Position numbers and translations under genes: made by a program
Shown: positions 7,901-15,864 of the stretch, piece after piece
How the letters are laid out: the number at the start of each line of letters is the position of its first letter
Position numbering within the stretch: the stretch's first letter is position 1
DNA from: Sulfuriferula sp047300855
GTDB taxonomy: Bacteria > Pseudomonadota > Gammaproteobacteria > Burkholderiales > Sulfuriferulaceae
Direction of reading: 5' to 3'
DNA length: 64,000 nucleotides
Assembly (NCBI RefSeq): GCF_047300855.1
Contig: NZ_CP170197.1
Span: forward strand, 2,418,001-2,482,000
The notes under the pieces: generated by a model
Told to the model about the DNA's origin: nothing
Databases searched by the model: none
What the model saw: the letters and a program-made list of their open reading frames with translations, nothing else

Positions 7901-8194
7901 TCATCCAAACTTGAACAGGACACCGTAGCCGCCACGCGGATATTCCCAGGCGACGTTGCGATAAGTCGAGCAGATGATGCGGCAGGTGCCGCATTCCAGG
8001 CAGCCGTCGGTAATCAGCACCACCTGGCCGTTGCCTTCTGCTGTGTAGCAACCCGCCGGGCAACAGACCGTGCATTCCTGCGTCTTGCACTCGGTCTTGC
8101 AGGTGGCCGAGTCGATGATGTTGATATGCGGCCGCCCGGCATCGACGCGGTAGCGGTTCTGGAACAGTTTCTCTTCGACTTTTACGGGAATCAT
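7901..8194 (-). CDS. fixX: FixX ferredoxin-like subunit
   Basis: A 97-residue ferredoxin-like protein with CKTECKTQECTVCCPAGCY and CLECGTCRIICS motifs, as in FixX and the ferredoxin domain of ETF-ubiquinone oxidoreductase. With FixC it carries electrons in the bifurcating complex that reduces ferredoxin or flavodoxin for nitrogenase. The ATG at 8194 overlaps the fixC stop in ATGA, which decides the start against an upstream in-frame codon. Confidence 0.95.
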   Translation of the reverse strand: MIPVKVEEKLFQNRYRVDAGRPHINIIDSATCKTECKTQECTVCCPAGCYTAEGNGQVVLITDGCLECGTCRIICSTYRNVAWEYPRGGYGVLFKFG

Positions 8195-9489
8195 TCGAAT
8201 GCCCTCCACATCTTGTACGCATCGCCCATCAATCCGAACAGCGAACGCCGCTGTTTGAAACTCTTGCGGATTTCGCGCTCCTTGGTTTTCTTGTCCACGC
8301 CGTCCACGGTGAGCATGGTGTGGGCAGCGCGGTTGACCAGCTCCGGATAGGTGGTGAAGAACTGGTTGTTCTTGTGGAAAATCCCCGGCATGTTTTTGTA
8401 CTTCTTCATATCCTTCATGACGAAGCTGTCTTCCAGCCGCCCCTGGTAGAAGGCAAGGTTGGCTGCGGTCATCGGCAGTTGCTTTTGCTTCAGGTCGATC
8501 ACCGTCTCGGCGGCGTAGCGGCCGGTGGTCATGGCCAGGTTGGAGCCTTCGCGATGCACCGCGTTGACGAACATGCCGGCATCGCCCACGATCATCCAGC
8601 CTTCGCCGTAGAGCTGGGGCATGGCCTTGTAGCCGCCTTCCGGGATCAGGTGCGCGGTGTATTCCTTCATTTCGCCGCCGGCGAGCAGCGGCTTGATCGC
8701 AGGGTGCGCCTTCATCTGTTCCAGCAGCATGTAGGGCGTGATTTTCTGCTGCTTGAAGTCGGACAGCATGCAGCCGACGCCGATGGTGAGCGAATCCTTG
8801 TTGGTGTAGAGAAAGCCGGTACCCATCATGCCCTGGGTGATCTTGCCCGCCATCTCGATCACCACCCCTTCGCTATCGCCGATGTTGAAGCGGCTCTGGA
8901 TAATTTCTTCCGGCAGGAAATGGATTTCCTTCACCGCCAGCGCCACGTCCTTGGGTTCGAGTTCGGCATGAAATCCGGCCTTCTTCGCCAGCAGCGAATT
9001 CACACCGTCGGCGAGAATCACCACATCGGCGTAGATTGCACCGCCTTCGCGGTCGGTCTGCACGCCGATCACCCGGTTGCGATCCATGAGCAGGTTGGTG
9101 ACGGTGGTTTCGCACACCAGCAGTGCGCCGGCTTCCTGCACGCGTTTCGAGAACCACTTGTCGAACTGGGCGCGGATGATGGTGTAGCGGTTGTAGGGTT
9201 CCTGGTTGAACTCGGCGGAACGGTAGGTGGTACCGACGTAGGATGCGTCGTCCAGCACCCACATCTGCTGCTCGATGAGATGGCGCTCCAGCGGCGCATC
9301 ATCGCGGAAATCCGGGATGATTTCCTCGAGCGCCTTCGAATACAGGATGGCGCCCTGCACGTTCTTGGAGCCGGGATACTCGCCACGTTCGATCTGCAGC
9401 ACTTTCAATCCGGCCTTGGCCATGGTGTAGGCAGCAGCGTTGCCGGAAGGCCCCGCGCCGATAACGATGGCATCGAATTTTTCATCCAT
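8191..9489 (-). CDS. fixC: FixC flavoprotein (ETF-quinone oxidoreductase-like)
   Basis: A 432-residue FAD enzyme with the dinucleotide-binding start DAIVIGAGPSGNAAAY and the family segments NVQGAILYSKALEEIIPDF and GDAGMFVNAVHREGSNLAM. In FixABCX it receives electrons from the FixAB flavins and reduces quinone while low-potential electrons go to ferredoxin. It lies 25 bases after fixB and overlaps fixX by four bases. Confidence 0.96.
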   Translation of the reverse strand: MDEKFDAIVIGAGPSGNAAAYTMAKAGLKVLQIERGEYPGSKNVQGAILYSKALEEIIPDFRDDAPLERHLIEQQMWVLDDASYVGTTYRSAEFNQEPYNRYTIIRAQFDKWFSKRVQEAGALLVCETTVTNLLMDRNRVIGVQTDREGGAIYADVVILADGVNSLLAKKAGFHAELEPKDVALAVKEIHFLPEEIIQSRFNIGDSEGVVIEMAGKITQGMMGTGFLYTNKDSLTIGVGCMLSDFKQQKITPYMLLEQMKAHPAIKPLLAGGEMKEYTAHLIPEGGYKAMPQLYGEGWMIVGDAGMFVNAVHREGSNLAMTTGRYAAETVIDLKQKQLPMTAANLAFYQGRLEDSFVMKDMKKYKNMPGIFHKNNQFFTTYPELVNRAAHTMLTVDGVDKKTKEREIRKSFKQRRSLFGLMGDAYKMWRAFE

Positions 9490-9514
9490 GTTTCTTCTCC
9501 TGTGCCGGGCGCGC

Positions 9515-10606
9515 CTAGACGGCCACTTTCAAGGTTGCAAGCTGTTGCCGGAACGCGTCGGTGAGCGCCGGTAATATCGTCATCGCGTTGCCGACGATGC
9601 CGTAGGTGGCGAAATCGAAAATCGGCGCATTGGGGTCGCTGTTGATGGCGATGATCACGTCCGATGCATCCATGCCCACCCGATGCTGGATGGCACCGGA
9701 AATGCCGACGGCGACGTAGAGCTTGGGACGCACGGTCTTGCCGGACTGGCCGACCTGGCGGTCGAGTTCCACCCAGCCTGCCTGCACCACCGGACGCGTC
9801 GCGCCGACTTCCGCACCCAGCACCTTGGCCAGGTCCCAGATCAGCTGGAAGTTTTCCGGCCGCTTCATGCCGCGTCCGCCGGACACGATGATGTCGGCGA
9901 ACGGCAGTTGCGGTTTGCCCTGCAGGTTGTCCGGAATGTATTCGAGCACCTTGGTGATGATGTCGGTTTCAATCATGCCAAGCGGATGTTCGATGATGCT
10001 GCCGCTGCGTGTTTCATCCTTTTTCGGCATGCTCATCACGCGTGGCCGTACCGTGGCCATCTGTGGCCGATAGTTGAGGGTGACGATGGTACACAGCAGG
10101 CTGCCGCCAAAGGTCGGGCGGGTGGCAGCCAGGCTGCGATTTTCCATGTCGATGTTGAGTTCGGTGCAGTCGGCGGTGAGACCGGTCTGCAAGGTGGTGG
10201 CGACGCTGCCGGCGAGGTCGCGGCCGAGCGTGGTGGCGCCGAGCAGCAGGATTTCCGGCTGATAGGCGTTGACCAGATCGGTCAGCCCCTTGGTGAAGGG
10301 CTGGTTGCGATAGTCGGCCATTAACGGGTCTTCCATCAGATAGCACAGGTCGGCGCCGTAATGGAACGCGTCCTCGCAGAAGCGCCGCGTCTGGATGCCG
10401 GGCGCGCCCATCACCACGCCGGCCAGCGGCACGCCGAGTTTGTCGGCAAGTTTGCGGCCCTCCCCCATCAGCTCCCATGACACAGGATGGGCGACGCCGC
10501 GCTCGTGCTCGACGAACACCCACACGCCCTTATAGGATTCCAGGCGCGGATCCAGTTCGAATTTGCGCCGACCGGCGGGTTTCTTCTGTTCGGTAGCTTC
10601 GCTCAT
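9515..10606 (-). CDS. fixB: FixB, electron transfer flavoprotein alpha subunit
   Basis: A 363-residue ETF alpha chain. The N-terminus has GVWVFVEHERGVAHPVSWEL, and the C-terminal FAD domain has VSGGRGMKRPENF, VQAGWVELDRQVGQSGKTV and VAVGISGAIQHRVGM. The order fixA-fixB-fixC-fixX is standard. A CACAGAG inverted repeat lies between fixA and fixB, an unusual break within this operon. Confidence 0.96.
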   Translation of the reverse strand: MSEATEQKKPAGRRKFELDPRLESYKGVWVFVEHERGVAHPVSWELMGEGRKLADKLGVPLAGVVMGAPGIQTRRFCEDAFHYGADLCYLMEDPLMADYRNQPFTKGLTDLVNAYQPEILLLGATTLGRDLAGSVATTLQTGLTADCTELNIDMENRSLAATRPTFGGSLLCTIVTLNYRPQMATVRPRVMSMPKKDETRSGSIIEHPLGMIETDIITKVLEYIPDNLQGKPQLPFADIIVSGGRGMKRPENFQLIWDLAKVLGAEVGATRPVVQAGWVELDRQVGQSGKTVRPKLYVAVGISGAIQHRVGMDASDVIIAINSDPNAPIFDFATYGIVGNAMTILPALTDAFRQQLATLKVAV

Positions 10607-10643
10607 GTCGCGATCCTCATTTCATGATTACTTTTGAAAAAGG

Positions 10644-10755
10644 TTTTGCCACAGAGGACACAGAGTTCACAGAGAAAACCCCCTGGATAAATTGGCGGAC
10701 TGCACGCTTCAACAGAATAAAGTTCTCTGTGTTGCTCTGTGATCTCTGTGGCAAA
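10644..10755. repeat. CACAGAG inverted-repeat element, copy A
   Basis: The left arm begins TTTTGCCACAGAGGACACAG (10644-10680) and the right arm (10721-10755) is its near-complete inverse, ending ATCTCTGTGGCAAAG, around a loop of about 40 bases. It sits between fixA and fixB. Copies B and C in this window have the same design, so this is a dispersed palindromic family. Confidence 0.85.
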
Positions 10756-10782
10756 GATTTGCATTTGTATTTTCGCTTTCGC

Positions 10783-11628
10783 TCAGGCGTTGGCCTTGGC
10801 AATTTCTTCGGGCAGATTCGGATACTTGGTGAACATCTTGGTCAGCAGCGTGATGGCCAGATCCTTCGGCTCCTTGCTCTCGCAGTCGATGATTTCCGCG
10901 CGCTGCGATTTGGGCTGCGGTGCGAACACCTTGCTGACGATGGTGGGCGATCCCTTGAGGCCGATCCTGGATACATCCTCGATACCGGCGGCGTCCTTGT
11001 CCCATTGCTTGACGGGATAACGCGCGGCGCGAAACATGTTGGGCATGGTCGCAAAGCGCATTTCGTTGGTGCCTTCGAGCATGGTGATGAGGCAGGGCAA
11101 CCTGGTTTGCAGCACCTGCACGCCCCCTTCCGCGCGGCGATGCAGGGTGATTTCGCGCTTGTCCAGATCGAGATCGACGATGCTGGAGACGTAGGTCAGC
11201 AGCTGCAGATCCAGACGCTTGGCGATACCTGGGCCGACCTGCGCGGTGTCGCCGTCGATGGTCTGCTTGCCCGCGAAGACGATGTCCACCGGCATGTCTT
11301 CCTGAATTTTCCTGATCGCGGAAGCCAGCGCGAAACTCGTGGCCAGCGTGTCGGAGCCGGCGAAGGCGCGATCGGTCACCAGGATCGCATCGTCGGCGCC
11401 GAAGGAGATGGCCTTGCGTAGCGCGGCTTCCGCCTGTGGCGGCCCCATGCACAGCACGGTGACGCGGCCGCCGTATTCGTCCTTCAGGCGCAGCGCTGCT
11501 TCCAGCGAGAACAGATCGTATGGATTGACGATGGCCGGCACGCCCTGGCGCATGATGGTATTGGTCACCGGGTGCACGCGAATCTGCGCGCTGTCCGGAA
11601 CCTGCTTGATGCAAACGACGATATGCAT
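10783..11628 (-). CDS. fixA: FixA, electron transfer flavoprotein beta subunit (nif copy)
   Basis: A 281-residue ETF beta chain. It starts with HIVVCIKQVPDSAQIRVHP and contains NPYDLFSLEAALRLKDEYGG, SFGADDAILVTDRAFAGSD and the signature GKQTIDGDTAQVGPGIAKRL. It pairs with FixB and binds FAD/AMP, and in FixABCX it is the bifurcating flavin subunit that oxidises NADH. A second, very similar fixA begins at 63460. Confidence 0.96.
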   Translation of the reverse strand: MHIVVCIKQVPDSAQIRVHPVTNTIMRQGVPAIVNPYDLFSLEAALRLKDEYGGRVTVLCMGPPQAEAALRKAISFGADDAILVTDRAFAGSDTLATSFALASAIRKIQEDMPVDIVFAGKQTIDGDTAQVGPGIAKRLDLQLLTYVSSIVDLDLDKREITLHRRAEGGVQVLQTRLPCLITMLEGTNEMRFATMPNMFRAARYPVKQWDKDAAGIEDVSRIGLKGSPTIVSKVFAPQPKSQRAEIIDCESKEPKDLAITLLTKMFTKYPNLPEEIAKANA

Positions 11629-11660
11629 GGTGGTGGTTTCCTTGAATCCTAAAAAAACCT

Positions 11661-11790
11661 TTTTGCCACAGAGAACACAGAGATCACAGAGAAAAACATC
11701 TGGTTAAATAGGCTTGTTGCTTCAGCGGATAGTCTAGGCGACATCCTACAAACGGTTTTCTCTGTGTACTCTGTGATCTCTGTGGCAAGC
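11661..11790. repeat. CACAGAG inverted-repeat element, copy B
   Basis: The left arm (11661-11696) opens TTTTGCCACAGAGAACACAG and the right arm (11755-11790) inverts it, ending GATCTCTGTGGCAAG. It fills most of the gap between nifW and fixA, with about 58 bases of unrelated sequence between the arms. Confidence 0.85.
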
Positions 11791-11808
11791 ATTTATATAA
11801 CCTTCAAA

Positions 11809-12141
11809 TCAGTGATGCGACGACAGCGAAGTGCGCAAGCTGTCGAGGGATACGTGCTGTTTGCCGTCCGTATCCTGAAATACCTTGAACACCTTTTCCT
11901 GCGCCGCCGTTGAGTTCACAAAGTCACTGTATGCTTTGCCCAGCATCTCCTGGCACACGCTGCGCAGCGTGTCGTCGCCCATCTCCGCCGTGCCCGGCGT
12001 CGCCCGCAAATACTGGTTAAACCGCTTCAGGATGTGCAGCCGGTTCACGTGGACGACGGACTGTTCGTAGGGAACCTGGAAATAGTCCAGGAACTCTTCC
12101 GCCGAAGAGAAGGTGCTCATGTGTTTGAGTAAGTCGCTCAT
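11809..12141 (-). CDS. nifW: NifW nitrogenase-stabilising protein
   Basis: A 110-residue protein with NifW features: SAEEFLDYFQVPYEQSVVHVNRLHILKRFNQYL and EMLGKAYSDFVNSTAAQEKVFKVF (each motif shown in part). NifW associates with MoFe protein and protects or helps mature it, particularly under oxygen. It lies between nifP and the fixABCX genes in the operon driven from 14.16 kb. Confidence 0.94.
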   Translation of the reverse strand: MSDLLKHMSTFSSAEEFLDYFQVPYEQSVVHVNRLHILKRFNQYLRATPGTAEMGDDTLRSVCQEMLGKAYSDFVNSTAAQEKVFKVFQDTDGKQHVSLDSLRTSLSSHH

Positions 12142-12166
12142 GATTTTTTCCGATGCTCGTTTAACT

Positions 12167-12967
12167 TCAGTGGGTAGTCCGCTTCAGGTTCACGGCGACG
12201 TGAGCCGGATCGCAGGTTTCGGTGCAGATGATGCAGTCGCTGGTCGCCGGTAGTTCTTGCGCCTCGGCGGAAACGCCCAGGTGTTTTTCCAGGTAGGCGA
12301 TGCGGTCGAGCAGGCAGGAAATCGCCTTGCCCACCGGGTCGGGCATCAGGTGGTGGTCGAGGTCGATGCCCTGCTGGGTGATGCGGCGCTGGCTCGCCGG
12401 CAGCACCACGCGTCCGGGGATGCCGACCACCGTCATGCTGTCCGGCACGTCTTGAATCACCACCGAATTCGCGCCGACGCGCGCACCGCTTCCCACTGTG
12501 ATCGGGCCGAGTATCTTCGCGCCTGCGCCCACCACCACGCCGTCGCACAGAGTGGGATGGCGCTTGCCGGGATTCCAGGAGACGCCGCCGAGGGTGACGC
12601 CGTGGTAGAGCGTGACATCGTTGCCGACCTCCGCGGTCTCGCCGATGACGACCCCGCAGCCGTGGTCGATGAAAAAGCGGCGGCCGATGGTGGCGCCGGG
12701 ATGGATGTCGATCTGGGTGAACATGCGCGCGAAGAAGCTCATGAAGCGCGCGGCATAGCGCCAGCGCCGTCCCCACAAAACGTGACTGAGGCGATGCCAG
12801 ATCAGGGCATGGATGCCGGGGTAAGTGGTGATGACTTCCCAGGTGGTACGCGCGGCCGGGTCACGTTGAAACACGCAGGCTATGTCTTCGCGCAGCAAGG
12901 CGAACAATCCGGGAGCGGTTTGCGGAACCGGGGCGGCCAGGGTATGTGGGTCGAACATCGCGTTCAT
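12167..12967 (-). CDS. nifP: Serine O-acetyltransferase, nif-linked (NifP/CysE)
   Basis: A 266-residue SAT with an N-terminal helical part and the hexapeptide-repeat left-handed beta helix: IDIHPGATIGRRFFIDHGCG, VVIGETAEVGNDVTLYHGVT and VGAGAKILGPITVGSGARVG. It makes O-acetylserine for cysteine synthesis, so raises cysteine supply for cluster formation. The C-terminal tail with CIICTETCDP is longer than in housekeeping CysE and contains three cysteines. The nif position makes NifP the best name. Confidence 0.92.
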   Translation of the reverse strand: MNAMFDPHTLAAPVPQTAPGLFALLREDIACVFQRDPAARTTWEVITTYPGIHALIWHRLSHVLWGRRWRYAARFMSFFARMFTQIDIHPGATIGRRFFIDHGCGVVIGETAEVGNDVTLYHGVTLGGVSWNPGKRHPTLCDGVVVGAGAKILGPITVGSGARVGANSVVIQDVPDSMTVVGIPGRVVLPASQRRITQQGIDLDHHLMPDPVGKAISCLLDRIAYLEKHLGVSAEAQELPATSDCIICTETCDPAHVAVNLKRTTH

Positions 12968-12982
12968 CTTGCTTCCTTCCGC

Positions 12983-14125
12983 TCAGGACTGAACCGATGC
13001 GCACGGCATCGCTTCCAGGTAGAAACGTTTCAGGTCGGCGGCGTTCGGTATTCGCTTGGTGACGACAGCGTGTTCACGAATGCGCGCGAGCATATCCTTG
13101 GCTTCGAATTCCGTCAGCGTAATGCCGATAGCGGCGTAGGCATGCATCACCGCGCTGGTGCCTGAATGTTTGCCGAGCACCAGCTTGTGGCTGCGCCCGA
13201 CAGTTTCGGGTGCCAGGCCCTGGTAGTTGAGCGGGTTCTTGAGCAGGCCGTCCACGTGGATGCCTGACTCATGCGTGAACACTGCATCGCCGACGATGCT
13301 TTTGTTCACCGGAATCGGGCGACCCGAAGCAATCGACACCAGGCGTGAGATTTCCGGGAAGTGACAGCTGTCGATGCCGGTTCCGATGTTGTAGAGGTGG
13401 TGCATCGCGGTGACGGTCTCCTCCAGCGCGGCATTGCCGGCACGCTCGCCCAAGCCGTTGACTGTGGTGTTGATGTGGCTCGCACCCGCCAGCACGGCGG
13501 CCAGCGTATTCGCCGTGGCCATGCCCAGATCGTTGTGGGCGTGCATTTCGAGTTCGAGATCGGTCGCCTCGCGCAGTTGCCTGATGCGGTTGTAGGTGAT
13601 GAACGGATCCAGCAGTCCGAGCGTGTCGGCGAAGCGGAAGCGCTGTGCGCCGGCAGCCTGTGCCGTATCGATCACGCGCAGCAGAAAATCCGGATCTGCG
13701 CGTGAGGCGTCTTCACCGCCGACACTGACGTCCATGCCCAACTCCTGGGCGTGCTTGACGAAATAGCTGATGGTGTCCAGCACCCATTCCCGATCACGTC
13801 CCAGCTTGTGGCGGATTTGAATATCGGAAACAGGAATCGACAGATTGACGAGATGTACGCCACAGCTGGCGGCGGCGGTAAGGTCAGGTTCGCACATGCG
13901 GCCCCAGACCATCAGTCTCGACGGCAGCCCCAGGCTGGCAATGGCAAGAATATTCTCGCATTCTTCAGGCCCCATGACCGGGATACCTACTTCCATTTCC
14001 GCCACACCGGCGGCGGCCAGCGCGCGTGCGATGGCGATGCGTTCTTCGGCGCTGAAGGTCACGCCAGCGGTCTGCTCGCCATCGCGCAGGGTCGTGTCGT
14101 TGACGACTACAGAAGGTTGGGTCAT
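12983..14125 (-). CDS. nifV: NifV homocitrate synthase
   Basis: A 380-residue member of the DRE-TIM metallolyase family: VVNDTTLRDGEQTAGVTFSA at the N-terminus, the HAHNDLGMATANTLAAVLAG metal-binding segment and the NTTVNGLGERAGNAALEE motif. It condenses acetyl-CoA with 2-oxoglutarate to give homocitrate for FeMo-cofactor. The ATG at 14125 has GGAG upstream. An in-frame TTG at 14164 lies on the -12 box of the promoter at 14160-14175 and so cannot be the start. Confidence 0.95.
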   Translation of the reverse strand: MTQPSVVVNDTTLRDGEQTAGVTFSAEERIAIARALAAAGVAEMEVGIPVMGPEECENILAIASLGLPSRLMVWGRMCEPDLTAAASCGVHLVNLSIPVSDIQIRHKLGRDREWVLDTISYFVKHAQELGMDVSVGGEDASRADPDFLLRVIDTAQAAGAQRFRFADTLGLLDPFITYNRIRQLREATDLELEMHAHNDLGMATANTLAAVLAGASHINTTVNGLGERAGNAALEETVTAMHHLYNIGTGIDSCHFPEISRLVSIASGRPIPVNKSIVGDAVFTHESGIHVDGLLKNPLNYQGLAPETVGRSHKLVLGKHSGTSAVMHAYAAIGITLTEFEAKDMLARIREHAVVTKRIPNAADLKRFYLEAMPCASVQS

Positions 14126-14159
14126 GTTCGCTCCGAAGAAGTTGCTTTCATCCGGAATC

Positions 14160-14175
14160 AGCAAAGGACGTGCCA
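14160..14175 (-). promoter_or_regulatory. Sigma-54 promoter of the nifV-nifP-nifW-fix operon
   Basis: The minus strand reads TGGCACGTCCTTTGCT, a perfect -24/-12 element. Expected transcription starts near 14149, leaving a leader of about 24 bases before the nifV ATG. It is paired with the NifA site at 14258-14273. Confidence 0.88.
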
Positions 14176-14257
14176 GATTAAATAGTTACATATAATCAGC
14201 AAATTGGATGTTCATGCGGGCGATTGACGGGGAGGTAAAACGACATTTGTCGGGGAT

Positions 14258-14273
14258 TGTAGGGATTGCGACA
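14258..14273. promoter_or_regulatory. NifA upstream activator site of nifV
   Basis: TGTAGGGATTGCGACA fits TGT-N10-ACA and contains the extended half-site TTGCGACA shared with other sites in this window. It lies about 115 bases upstream of the expected nifV transcription start and 5-20 bases beyond the stop of the alanine dehydrogenase gene. Confidence 0.83.
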
Positions 14274-14280
14274 CGATGGC

Positions 14281-15396
14281 CTAAGCCGCCAGTTCAGTCA
14301 TGGCAAAAGCTTCGAAGGCGTAACCGAGGTCGGCAGCGACAGCGCGATGCGTGACCTGGCCGCGAAATACATTGAGGCCCTCCATCAGCCCGGGATTGTC
14401 CAGCAGCGCCCGCGCACAGCCTTTGTCGGCGAGTTCCAGCGCGAGCGGCAGCGTGGCCTGGGTCAGCGCCAGAGTGGAGGTGCGCGCGGTGGCACCCGGC
14501 ATGTTGGTGACGCAGTAATGCACCACGCCGTGTTCGACATAGATGGGGTCGGAGTGCGTGGTTGGACGCGAGGTCTCGGCGCAGCCGCCCTGGTCGATGG
14601 CAATATCCACGAAGGCCGAGCCCGGCTTCATCGCCTTGATCATGTCGCGTGTCAGCAAGCGCGGCGCGCGCTGGCCGGGGATCAGCACGGCGCCGATGAC
14701 CAGATCCGCCTCGCGCGTCAGTTCGGCGATGGCGGCGGGTTCGGAAAAACGCGTTTTCACGCGCATGCCGAACACGTCGTCCAGGTAGCGCAGACGCGCC
14801 AGGTTGATGTCGAGCACCGTGACCTCCGCGCCGAGACCGAGCGCCATCTTCGCTGCATTGATGCCGGATGCGCCGCCGCCGAGGATGACCACCTTGCCCG
14901 GCGCTACGCCCGGTACCCCGCCGAGCAGCACGCCGCTGCCGCCGTGGGCGATCTGCAATGCCGTCGCGCCGGTCTGCACCGCGAGGCGCCCCGCCACCTC
15001 CGACATGGGGATCAGCAGCGGAAGATTGCCCTGGGCGTCGGTCACGGTTTCGTAGGCGATGCCGATCACTTTGCGCTCCAGCAGGCCGCGCGTCAGTTCC
15101 GGCTCGGGCGCGAGATGCAGATAGCAGAACAGCACCTGTCCTTCGCGTAGCAACGCTACTTCGGAAGGCTGCGGCTCCTTGACCTTGATGACCATGTCGC
15201 AGCCGTACACTTCGCTACGCCCCGTGATCATCGCACCGGCCGCCTCGTACAAGGCATCGCTGAAGCCGATGCGTGCGCCGGCCAGGGTTTCCACCAGCAC
15301 TTCGTGGCCGCGGGCCTTGAGTGCGCTCACGCCGGACGGGGTAACGCCCACGCGGTATTCGTGGTCCTTGATTTCCTTCGGGATGCCGATACGCAT
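14281..15396 (-). CDS. ald: Alanine dehydrogenase
   Basis: A 371-residue Ald: MRIGIPKEIKDHEYRVGVTP, the substrate-site KVKEPQPSE, the Rossmann segment VVILGGGASGINAAKMALGL and DIAIDQGGCAETSRPTTHSDP. It interconverts L-alanine and pyruvate plus ammonia with NAD. It is downstream of the NifA-driven isc operon, separated from fdx by a CACAGAG element. Cysteine desulfurases release alanine, so an Ald here could recycle that alanine or fix new ammonia. The enzyme call is firm; the role is inferred. Confidence 0.95.
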   Translation of the reverse strand: MRIGIPKEIKDHEYRVGVTPSGVSALKARGHEVLVETLAGARIGFSDALYEAAGAMITGRSEVYGCDMVIKVKEPQPSEVALLREGQVLFCYLHLAPEPELTRGLLERKVIGIAYETVTDAQGNLPLLIPMSEVAGRLAVQTGATALQIAHGGSGVLLGGVPGVAPGKVVILGGGASGINAAKMALGLGAEVTVLDINLARLRYLDDVFGMRVKTRFSEPAAIAELTREADLVIGAVLIPGQRAPRLLTRDMIKAMKPGSAFVDIAIDQGGCAETSRPTTHSDPIYVEHGVVHYCVTNMPGATARTSTLALTQATLPLALELADKGCARALLDNPGLMEGLNVFRGQVTHRAVAADLGYAFEAFAMTELAA

Positions 15397-15416
15397 GGAG
15401 TTCTCCTTTCAGGGCG

Positions 15417-15510
15417 ATTTGCCACAGAGGCCACAAAGAAAAAAACAGCAGGTGCGACGCGCTTTCCCGGATTGTTTCTCTGTGGCCTCTGTGTTCTCTG
15501 TGGCGAAAAT
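15417..15510. repeat. CACAGAG inverted-repeat element, copy C
   Basis: The left arm (15417-15447) carries ATTTGCCACAGAGGCCACAA and the right arm (15474-15510) the inverse CTGTGGCCTCTGTG followed by TTCTCTGTGGCGAAAAT. It occupies the gap between fdx and ald, and is the most compact of the three copies. Confidence 0.83.
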
Positions 15511-15521
15511 GGTCTTTTGGA

Positions 15522-15860
15522 TTAATGACCTTCCTTGACCATGTTGATCGAGTACTTGGGAATCTCGATCACCAGGTCGGCGCCGTCAACGAGAGTCTGG
15601 CAGGCGAGGCGCGATTCCGGTTCCAGACCCCATGCCTTGTCGAGCAGGTCGTCTTCTTTCTCGGTGCCGGGATCCAGGGAGGCGAATCCTTCGCGCACGA
15701 TGACGTGGCAGGTAGTGCAGGCGCAGGATTGTTCGCAAGCGTGGTCGAGATCAATGCCGGCGGCGAGCAAGCTGTCGCAAATGCTGCTGCCGCTCTCGGC
15801 GTCTATCGCAGCACCGTCCGGACACAGGATTTCATGCGGCAGTACAATGATTTGCGGCAT
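15522..15860 (-). CDS. fdx: ISC-type [2Fe-2S] ferredoxin
   Basis: A 112-residue adrenodoxin-type ferredoxin with ligands in CEQSCACTTCHVIV and a last cysteine in ESRLACQTLV, plus the ISC-specific EKEDDLLDKAWGLEPESRLA. Fdx supplies electrons for Fe-S cluster assembly on IscU. The ATG at 15860 is four bases after the hscA stop. An upstream in-frame start would extend into hscA and is not supported. Confidence 0.94.
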   Translation of the reverse strand: MPQIIVLPHEILCPDGAAIDAESGSSICDSLLAAGIDLDHACEQSCACTTCHVIVREGFASLDPGTEKEDDLLDKAWGLEPESRLACQTLVDGADLVIEIPKYSINMVKEGH

Positions 15861-15864
15861 GGTT

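Noticed and set aside
14126..14164. Longer nifV start at 14164
   Set aside because: It lies on the -12 box of the sigma-54 promoter, so it would not be transcribed.
10644..15510. CACAGAG repeats as a CRISPR array
   Set aside because: Each locus is a single inverted pair, not regularly spaced direct repeats with spacers, and no cas genes are present.
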